Shown here: positions 55,429 to 64,000 of the stretch, in pieces
How the letters are laid out: the number at the start of each line of letters is the position of its first letter
Position numbering within the stretch: the stretch's first letter is position 1
Assembly (NCBI GenBank): GCA_020633825.1
Contig: JACKCV010000001.1
Coordinates: 1 to 64,000 of the forward strand
Direction: 5' to 3'
Length of the DNA: 64,000 bases
Source: Fibrobacteria bacterium
GTDB taxonomy: Bacteria; Fibrobacterota; Fibrobacteria; UBA5070
Notes under the pieces: model-generated
Told to the model about the DNA's origin: nothing
The model's database searches: none
The model's input: only the letters and a program-made list of their open reading frames with translations
Position numbers and translations under genes: made by a program

Positions 55429-58400
55429 CCTCGTCCTCCGCTTCCCCGAGGCCGGTTCCGGCCCGCAAGGGGCCCAGGCGACGTTCCACCAAGGCGGAGA
55501 AGTGCTCGTCGTCGGAAAGGGATTCCCCGGGGAGCTCCGGACGGAAGAGCATCTCCAGTTCATCCGCCCAGGAGGATTCCTCGATGGCTTCCCGCACCGC
55601 CGAGAGCGTGGGGGAGGTGCCCAGGATGTGCCTCGCCGGGAGGAACTCGTGCCGTCCGGCTTGGAGGTCTTCCAGGATCCGCGGAAGCCACCCGTCCAGG
55701 GAGGAAGGGGAGGGGGACAGGACTTGAACCCAGGATTCCGCGGAGGGCTTCCTGGGCAGTTCCCGGGAGAGGAAGGCCACGCGCGCCCCGGGGAATCCGG
55801 CTTGGCGCAAGGCGGCCACCTGCAGCCAACCGTCCAGGCGACGGATCGGATCCACGGCGAGGCTCCTGTCGTCCTTGAACCTGGACAGGACAAGCACGAG
55901 CGGCGCCTCTCCGGAGACGACCACCAAAGGGATGGTCCCGACCAGCTCGATCGGTCCTCCCGGTGTTTCGAAGTGCAGGACGGGGTCGATCCCGGCGACT
56001 CCCAGGGAGAGATCGGAATCGGCCAGAGCCTTGCCGGGACAGGAGTCGCGCAGGGAGGACAGGGCGGCCTCGATCCCTTTCGCCCAGGCTTTCATCCTGG
56101 AAAGTTCGTGGACCAGGAGCTCGCCTTCGGGACTACCGCCTTCCCAGGAGAATCTCGAGAGCTGGCGATCGACGACCTGGTCGGAAGTCCTTGGATCCCC
56201 GTTCCAGACGATCTGGACGATCTGCTCGAAGATCCTCCGGCGCAACCGGGAATTGTCCAGGGCGTCGATGTCCAGCGGCTCCCGCTCCCGGGCGGACAGG
56301 TCGGCATCGTCCTCGTCCTCGAACCCGAGCACGTCGCGGAGCCTGTGCGCGAACGGGTTCTCCAGGTACCTCCGGATCTGGGACAGATCGCGTCGAGACG
56401 GACCGGAATCCCCGTCCCCCGCCTCGGGGAAGGTGTTCCAGACGGAATCCGGCGTCGGGGGAGCCGGACGCGCCGCATCGACGGGGTCCCAGGAGGCGCC
56501 ATTCCAGGGAGCGAGTCCCTTCCGGTGGATCCCGTGCTCCCGTGCCAGCAACCGCACGGCGTGCGGCGCGACACCCGTGGCGAAGCAGGGCAGGGTGGAA
56601 AGGAGTTCCTGGACCACCGAAGAGGGTTCCAGTTCCCTGTCCTTCTGGAGATCCTCGGATCTCCACGCGAGCACGAGCCGATCCCTCGCGGACAGGATGG
56701 CCGACAGGAAGGCGTGGCGGTCGTCCTGGGTGGGATCGGCGTCGCCGACCAGGCGGCGCGAACCGAGCAGATCGAGGGAGGTCTGCCGGGAGGGACGGGG
56801 GAAGACGTCCGAATCGAGGCCGGCGATCACCACCAGTCCGTGGGGAACGAGGCTTCCGATCCGCAAGGGGGCGAAGGTGAGGGGGCCCGAGAACACCCGG
56901 GACGATCCGGGCATCTCCTCGGGGAGGAAGGATCGGGCGGTATCCACGAGTTCGTCGAGTCCGAGCGGGTCCCGCCTTCCCTTCTGGAGGAGCATCTGGT
57001 CCATGGCCTCCATCCAGGTGCGGGAGATCTGCGATTCCTCGGGAGCCCCGGCGGCGTCGAGCCAGGAAAGGCAGAGTTCCACGAAGGCGCGCGAGGACTC
57101 CTGGGCGCCCCTGCCGGGGAGTTCCCGGTGGAACGACTCGAGGTCGGAGTGGAGGCGTTCGAGGACTTCCACGAACGCATCGAGGGAGGCGGGGTCCGCG
57201 CTGTCGAAGTCGCGCCATCCCGGAGTGAGCGATTCGGGAGCCGCGGTGGCGAGCCCCCAGCACAGCCCCCCCGCCGCCAGGCGGGAGGAATACAGCCGAA
57301 GGATGCCGGCCCGGAAGGTGTGGGTGTCCCATCCCCTGGCATCCCCTCGTCGGACGCGGTCCTGGGCGTCCCATCCTCGCACCATTCCCGCCCCTTCGGC
57401 CCAGCGTTCCCAGGAAGCGATGGTTTCCGACGGGATGCCCAGCCTCCCCTGGCACAGGGGGTTGCGCAGGAGGGCGAAGAGTCCCGCTCGATCCATCCCG
57501 CGCAGGAGCAGGTTTCCCAGGGCTTCCACACCCCGTGCGAAGCGACTCTCGCGCCCGGGTTCCCCGAGCATGGCCCAGGGGATCCAGCCGGGCTCCCCCG
57601 GGAGGAGACCACCGAAGACCCTGTGGATCTCGGTCCGGTGCCGCGTCGGATCCGCAAGGAGGACGAGGCAGTCGGCGGGGCTGCGGGAGGGATCCTCCGC
57701 CAACCAGTCCAGAACCTGGTCGCGGATCGTTTCCATCTCCCGTCCGCGCTCCGGGGAGGCCAGGAGACGGAGGGACGGATCCGCGGGGAGCGGGGTCGCC
57801 AGGACCCGACCGTCGGGGAGTTCCAGGGGACGGATTCCCGGGCCTGGATGCCTCTCCAGAAGGGAGTGCTGCAGCACGGAAAGCAAGGAGGGATCCCGAT
57901 TTCCGTCCAGAGGAGGGGCGACGAGGAAATCGAAGGCGTAGTCGGAGGCTTGGCTCCACAGGGCGATGTTCTCCCGGGCGGTGTGTCCCCAGCGGGAGAG
58001 CAGGACGGGATCCTGGGTGGTCGTGGAACTTCCCTCGGGGTAGACGCGCGCGGGCAGTTCGCCGCGGCCGTAGTCTTCGGGAGCGAAGGCGGGAAACCGG
58101 ACGTCGCGACGGGACCGGACGCGACGACGGGTGTCGAGATCCTCCCAGAATTCCGAACAGGGATTCTGCATGAACAAGTGGATCTCGCGACCCTGCGACA
58201 ATTCCATCAACAGGTTGCGATGGAAATGGCTCACCTTGTCGATGAGGAACAGGAGGATGGGGCCTCCGGACGGGGTCCAGCCCGATTCGCGGGCTTCCCG
58301 ATGGCGCGCCGGCAAGGTGCGATATCCTCGCATCGCCACGGTTCCGGAAGGCGAGAAGACCTTGCCGTAGAAATCCCGTTGCCAGGCTTCGGTGGGCGAT

Positions 58401-58912
58401 TCCGCCTCGGGGTGGAAATAGACGCGGTCGGGCCAGTGGCGGTCGAGCCCGGGAACGGACCATTTTCCGTTCGCCCACACCGACGGACGGTTGTACTCGT
58501 ACTCCAGGAAGAGCCGGGCGATTTCCTGGGCCAACTGCAATCTGCGGCGCGGGTCGATGTCCCCATCGGGAGTGCGGAGGAACTCCCCCACCCGCTGGTA
58601 GCGCGGGTCGAGGAGGAGGTCCTGCTCCAGCAGGGGGACCATCGCCTGGGCCAGGGCGGGGGCACGCAGGAGGATCCGATCCTCCGGGGTCTGCAAGGCC
58701 TTCCAGAGGAATCCTTCCAAGGTGGGGGTCGGAAGGTTCACCAGGGCACGGCGGCGTTCGCACAGGCGCAACTTCAGCCACTTGGCGATGGCGGGCGAGG
58801 GAACCACCAGATCCGGGGGGGTCCCGAGGTCGGTCCAGAGGGTGTCGAGGGTCCCCGACAGGTCCTCCAGGAGTGGTTCCACCCGATTGGCGAAGCGCAG
58901 ATGCAGGGTCAT
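55421..58912 (-). CDS. recC: Exodeoxyribonuclease V subunit gamma
   Basis: A 1,163-residue RecC, the scaffold that recognises Chi. Typical segments are the N-terminal HLRFANRVEPLLEDL, PSPAIAKWLKLRL, SWVP-type helicase-like fold with degenerate motifs, and the DPRYQRVGEFL and LFMQNPCSEFWED blocks. The ATPase motifs are degenerate as expected for RecC. It leads the recC-recB-recD operon; the order differs from E. coli, where ptrA intervenes. TACTCT lies 8 bases before ATG 58912 and there is no Shine-Dalgarno. Confidence 0.93.
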   Translation of the reverse strand: MTLHLRFANRVEPLLEDLSGTLDTLWTDLGTPPDLVVPSPAIAKWLKLRLCERRRALVNLPTPTLEGFLWKALQTPEDRILLRAPALAQAMVPLLEQDLLLDPRYQRVGEFLRTPDGDIDPRRRLQLAQEIARLFLEYEYNRPSVWANGKWSVPGLDRHWPDRVYFHPEAESPTEAWQRDFYGKVFSPSGTVAMRGYRTLPARHREARESGWTPSGGPILLFLIDKVSHFHRNLLMELSQGREIHLFMQNPCSEFWEDLDTRRRVRSRRDVRFPAFAPEDYGRGELPARVYPEGSSTTTQDPVLLSRWGHTARENIALWSQASDYAFDFLVAPPLDGNRDPSLLSVLQHSLLERHPGPGIRPLELPDGRVLATPLPADPSLRLLASPERGREMETIRDQVLDWLAEDPSRSPADCLVLLADPTRHRTEIHRVFGGLLPGEPGWIPWAMLGEPGRESRFARGVEALGNLLLRGMDRAGLFALLRNPLCQGRLGIPSETIASWERWAEGAGMVRGWDAQDRVRRGDARGWDTHTFRAGILRLYSSRLAAGGLCWGLATAAPESLTPGWRDFDSADPASLDAFVEVLERLHSDLESFHRELPGRGAQESSRAFVELCLSWLDAAGAPEESQISRTWMEAMDQMLLQKGRRDPLGLDELVDTARSFLPEEMPGSSRVFSGPLTFAPLRIGSLVPHGLVVIAGLDSDVFPRPSRQTSLDLLGSRRLVGDADPTQDDRHAFLSAILSARDRLVLAWRSEDLQKDRELEPSSVVQELLSTLPCFATGVAPHAVRLLAREHGIHRKGLAPWNGASWDPVDAARPAPPTPDSVWNTFPEAGDGDSGPSRRDLSQIRRYLENPFAHRLRDVLGFEDEDDADLSAREREPLDIDALDNSRLRRRIFEQIVQIVWNGDPRTSDQVVDRQLSRFSWEGGSPEGELLVHELSRMKAWAKGIEAALSSLRDSCPGKALADSDLSLGVAGIDPVLHFETPGGPIELVGTIPLVVVSGEAPLVLVLSRFKDDRSLAVDPIRRLDGWLQVAALRQAGFPGARVAFLSRELPRKPSAESWVQVLSPSPSSLDGWLPRILEDLQAGRHEFLPARHILGTSPTLSAVREAIEESSWADELEMLFRPELPGESLSDDEHFSALVERRLGPLRAGTGLGEAEDEDA

Positions 58913-58920
58913 CGAGAGGA

Positions 58921-58926
58921 AGAGTA
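58921..58926 (-). promoter_or_regulatory. -10-like TACTCT before recC
   Basis: TACTCT on the - strand ends 8 bases before ATG 58912, the same geometry as the other leaderless-type starts in the window. Confidence 0.4.
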
Positions 58927-59005
58927 GATCGCCGGGATCCGCGGGTCAGCGGATCCCGGTCGGGGTGTCCCATGTCCTGGAGAGCGGAGCCCGTCGTTCG
59001 CCGGC

Positions 59006-61207
<2,202 letters not shown>

Positions 61208-61587
61208 TGGGTGTACGCTCCGTGGATGGGTTCGCCTGCGAGGGAAATCAAGCATCGTGCCAGGAATCGCGAATGCCGCAGGAAAGGCGAACGCCGGGAA
61301 ACCCGATCCTCAAGATGTTCCATCGTGGGACACCTTGATCCGCAACGAAGCGGAGGGAATTTCCGCGCGATCTCCGGTTCATTCTAACACCGGATCCTGC
61401 CGTGGGAAGGGTGCCGGATGTGCAAAGCCGATCTCCGCCGGGGAGCCCTTGGTGGGCGCGGAAGTGGTGGATTCGGCAACACGCCCTCGGCCGGGGGGGT
61501 GAAGAGGGTGTCGCGAAAAATTCCCCTCCACGCTCCGAGGCGGTCCGATTCCGGCGGGGAGGGAAAGGCGGGCCCGTCCCGAGACCT
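61208..61587. other. Non-coding gap between clpB and the expansin gene
   Basis: About 380 bases between two - strand genes. Open frames crossing it show no family resemblance. It should contain the clpB promoter, but no CIRCE inverted repeat and no convincing heat-shock -35/-10 pair could be picked out. Confidence 0.5.
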
Positions 61588-62457
61588 TCAGGGAAAGGGA
61601 AGGTTCGAGCCCTCGCGACCGAGAGAGGCATGGGAGACCCGCAGGGAATCCTCCGGGTCCAGGGCATAGGAAACGACCAAGTCGGAGGACGCCGCGGTAT
61701 CCTGCAGGACCGCCGGAGGAATCGAGAAGAAATTTTCGGCCTCCGAGGCCCAGGGAAGATCGATCCGCGTCCCATCCGAGGTCCGCAGGCGCATCGCCAC
61801 GACGGCCGAGGGCGGATTGCGTACTTGCACCAGGGACCACCAGATGCTGGAGCCTTCCTTGACATGGAGGGACGTGGGGCCGTCGGAAATCCCTTCGGTT
61901 TTCGGGCAGGAGACCATCTTCCAGGAACCGGAATACCTGCCGGCGGCGATCCCCATGAGGTCCGTGGCCGGAGCTCCCCCGAGGTCGATCCCGCAGAACG
62001 CGTCGGGACATTTGTCGACGATCCGTGCGACCGTGGAGCGCCAGCCGCTGGGAGTTCGTGCACGGATCTCCACACATTGTCCACAAATGCGTCCGCCACT
62101 CCATTGGCCTTGTCCATCTCCGGGCAGCCGATCGACTTGGATCGCGGCATAGCGGGATATGGAGGTGCTGCCGTAGTTGCAGGCACCGCCGGAACTGGGC
62201 GTGGAATCCCCGACGCCGCCATAGGTGGTGATGTCGCCCCAACCTTCGGAAGCGGTCAAAAGGGGGATGGAAGGGCCACTGGCATCGCAAGGGCCCTGGC
62301 AATCGGAGAGGGAATCGAACCGACCGCGCGCCCATCGGGAGGTGTCCGGATCGGACGGCTGGGCCGGGCGCGAAGCCGGTGAATCTCCACAGCCGGCGAG
62401 CCATGCTCCGCAGAGAGGTAGCAGAAGACCACGACAGATCATTCTTCCAGTGTACAT
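61588..62457 (-). CDS. Bacterial expansin-like lipoprotein
   Basis: A 289-residue lipoprotein (lipobox GAWLAGC, Cys23). Domain D1 is a double-psi beta-barrel: TTYGGVGD, GGRICGQCVEIRA, ARIVDKCPDAFCGIDLGG, the last carrying the Asp that expansins need. Domain D2 matches the cellulose-binding CBM63 fold with the surface tryptophan pair in KEGSSIWWSLVQVRN, as in B. subtilis EXLX1 (YoaJ). The expected function is non-hydrolytic loosening of cellulose-containing walls, here held on the cell surface by lipid. A GGGAGAGGG Shine-Dalgarno precedes ATG 62457. It is divergent from the HDOD gene. Confidence 0.8.
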   Translation of the reverse strand: MYTGRMICRGLLLPLCGAWLAGCGDSPASRPAQPSDPDTSRWARGRFDSLSDCQGPCDASGPSIPLLTASEGWGDITTYGGVGDSTPSSGGACNYGSTSISRYAAIQVDRLPGDGQGQWSGGRICGQCVEIRARTPSGWRSTVARIVDKCPDAFCGIDLGGAPATDLMGIAAGRYSGSWKMVSCPKTEGISDGPTSLHVKEGSSIWWSLVQVRNPPSAVVAMRLRTSDGTRIDLPWASEAENFFSIPPAVLQDTAASSDLVVSYALDPEDSLRVSHASLGREGSNLPFP

Positions 62458-62699
62458 GGTCCCTCTCCCAAACCTGAAGGCGTTTTGCCGTCTCGCCCCC
62501 CCTTGGGCAGTCCACGGAAAAAGGCTGCGTCCCGACCGAGAAAGGCGGGAGGGCGCTCAATGGATGCATGCGGCGCACCTTCGCGCGAAGCGGTACAATC
62601 CCCTCTCGCATCAACGGGGGAAAGGTCCCCGATCCCGGAAAATGGTCCGATCGGGAAAACCCGGAATCGGCGAAGATGGCGCGCAATGCAGGAGGATGG

Positions 62700-64000
62700 A
62701 TGAGCAACGGTTCGGTGCCTCTACCCCCCGGTCCTCTCGGCAGATGGGTGGAGAAAGCTTGTGAGCAGGAGTTGCCGGTGCTGTCGGCGACCTTGGGACA
62801 GATCGACAAGGCTCTGTCCAGCGACGAGTATTCCACCTTCGCCTTGGCCCGGGTGATCCTCCAGGATCCACCCCTGACGGCGAAGGTGCTGCGCGTGGCG
62901 AATTCGGCCTACTACAATCCGGGTGGCAACCAGATCTCCATGGTGAGCCGGGCGGTCATGATCCTGGGGTTCGAAGCGGTCCGTTCCATCTGCACCTCCA
63001 TCGCCGTGATCGAGGCGCTGCTTCGCGGACCCGTCCGGCAGCGTCTGGTCGACGAGATCGCCCGCGCCCTGTTCGCGGCCGTGATCGCTCGACGCCTCGC
63101 CCAACATCGCCACGACCCGGCTCCCGAGGAGATGTTCGTTTCGACGCTGCTGCGCCGGCTCGGGCACATGGTCTTCTGGGGATTGGATGCCCCGGAGGCC
63201 GAAGAGCTCGACCAAGCCATCACGCAAAAAGGCGAATCGGAGGAGCGGGCGGAATCCCGGATCCTCGGGTTTTCCTTGGATCGACTGTCGGAACCCCTGG
63301 CCGATCGCTGGGGAATTCCCTGGAAGGTGGGACGACCGGGAGCCAAACCAGACCCGCGCGGGCGCATCCAGGAGCTCGCCTGGGAAGTGGCTTCCGAGGC
63401 GGCACGAGGCTGGGAACAGCCTGCCGTGGTCAAGTCCCTGCGGGAAGTCGCCTGGTTCCTTTCCACCACCGAAAGCGATGCCCTCCAGGTCTTGCGCTCG
63501 CTGGCGTCGGACACCGCCCAATTCGCCCATGCCTTGGGTTCGGACGAGGTGGCCCGCCGTGTTCCTGGCCAGAACGGGGCCTTGTTGCAGCTGGAGTCCG
63601 AGAGCAAGGTCTCCACCCTGGGAGAAGCGGACCCGGGGACCGAGATGCGTGTGTTGCACGAAATCTCCACGAACCTCCTGGACTCCCTGGACGTGAATTC
63701 CATCCTGGAAATGGTCCTGGAAGGAATCCATCGAGGGGTGGGAATGGACCGGACCGCACTGGCTTTCCTCGATCCGCGTTCCGGAGAAGTGCGTTGCAAG
63801 CTGGCCTTGGGGGTCCATCGTCGCCGTTTGATGGAGGAGTTCCGCTTCGCGGTCGTCGATTTGAACCGGCATGCCCTGGTGGATGCGATGGACCGTTGCC
63901 GCTCCCTCCTGATCGAACCCTCGACCCCGGAGTGGTACGGCAAGCTGGATCATCCCGTGTACTCCCTCTTCGAAGGACGTCCGTTCCTGTGCCAGGCCGT
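62700..64000 (+). CDS. HDOD-GAF signalling protein (3' end beyond window)
   Basis: At least 433 residues, running off the window. Residues about 20-210 form an HDOD domain (LPVLSATLGQIDKALSS, ILQDPPLTAKVLRVANSAYY, SRAVMILGFEAVRSI), which is an HD-like fold without the metal-binding HD. A helical linker leads to a GAF domain from about residue 325 (LHEISTNLLDSLDVNSIL, GMDRTALAFLDPRSG). HDOD proteins act in motility, cell-cycle or second-messenger control; the output domain lies outside. GGAGG at 62691-62695 precedes ATG 62700; TACAAT at 62594-62599 may be its -10. Confidence 0.82.
   Translation, partial: MSNGSVPLPPGPLGRWVEKACEQELPVLSATLGQIDKALSSDEYSTFALARVILQDPPLTAKVLRVANSAYYNPGGNQISMVSRAVMILGFEAVRSICTSIAVIEALLRGPVRQRLVDEIARALFAAVIARRLAQHRHDPAPEEMFVSTLLRRLGHMVFWGLDAPEAEELDQAITQKGESEERAESRILGFSLDRLSEPLADRWGIPWKVGRPGAKPDPRGRIQELAWEVASEAARGWEQPAVVKSLREVAWFLSTTESDALQVLRSLASDTAQFAHALGSDEVARRVPGQNGALLQLESESKVSTLGEADPGTEMRVLHEISTNLLDSLDVNSILEMVLEGIHRGVGMDRTALAFLDPRSGEVRCKLALGVHRRRLMEEFRFAVVDLNRHALVDAMDRCRSLLIEPSTPEWYGKLDHPVYSLFEGRPFLCQA

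Noticed and set aside
61208..61400. Possible heat-shock control region before clpB
   Set aside because: Searched by eye for CIRCE and sigma-32 type motifs; none fits at a sensible spacing.
62077..62085. TTGTCCACA, a single DnaA-box-like 9-mer
   Set aside because: Isolated and inside the expansin coding sequence; no cluster, so chance is the simplest reading.

Overview
The window is a stretch of a high-GC, Gram-negative bacterial chromosome. Lipid A genes (lpxK, an lpxL-type acyltransferase), lipoproteins, sigma-54 and a full F-type ATP synthase operon all fit a didermic bacterium. A bactofilin, a bacterial expansin, a secreted propeller protein with a sorting-tail-like C-terminus and giant cell-surface repeat lipoproteins make a Fibrobacterota-like or other FCB-group organism plausible; this taxonomic guess is an inference and is weak. 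No tRNA, rRNA or CRISPR array was seen.

Layout. (1) 1-10 kb, mostly + strand: tmk, a short-chain reductase, a cNMP-binding protein, a 53-codon ORF coupled to rpoN, then lpxK (-) divergent from a DUF2225 gene, a secreted propeller protein, a SixA-like phosphatase and an LpxL-type acyltransferase. (2) 10.0-11.8 kb: a non-coding region with four parS sites. (3) 11.8-22.5 kb: rsmG-parA-parB, a degenerate M23 protein, a bactofilin and the ATP synthase operon (atpZ, atpI, atpB-E-F-H-A-G-D-C), ending in a clear terminator. (4) 22.6-22.86 kb: a cluster of DnaA boxes that is a good candidate chromosomal origin. (5) 22.8-34.3 kb, all - strand: lipA, a nine-PAS histidine kinase, two Rcp1-type response regulators, a hybrid kinase and an aminotransferase. 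A 1,613-bp IS1380-family element with its 4-bp target duplication sits inside the end of the kinase gene. (6) 34.5-43.4 kb, + strand: a CsgG/PEGA-type protein followed by a 2,509-residue lipoprotein of Ig-like, cadherin-like and beta-helix repeats. (7) 43.4-50.4 kb, + strand: carbonic anhydrase, an ABC-F ATPase, a DNA2/UPF1-like helicase and a UvrD-like helicase. (8) 50.4-61.2 kb, - strand: recC-recB-recD, and clpB lacking its N-domain. (9) 61.6-64 kb: an expansin lipoprotein (-) divergent from an HDOD-GAF signalling protein that runs off the window.

How things fit together. rsmG-parAB, parS, bactofilin and atp form an origin-proximal block that handles chromosome partitioning, shape and energy. 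The right half has a disrupted cytosolic phosphorelay, a surface-adhesion module and a dense DNA-repair/helicase region. Eight genes share one start architecture: a TAnnnT hexamer (consensus near TAYCYT) 7-10 bases before the ATG and no Shine-Dalgarno. This suggests leaderless transcription is common here, and it settles several start codons.
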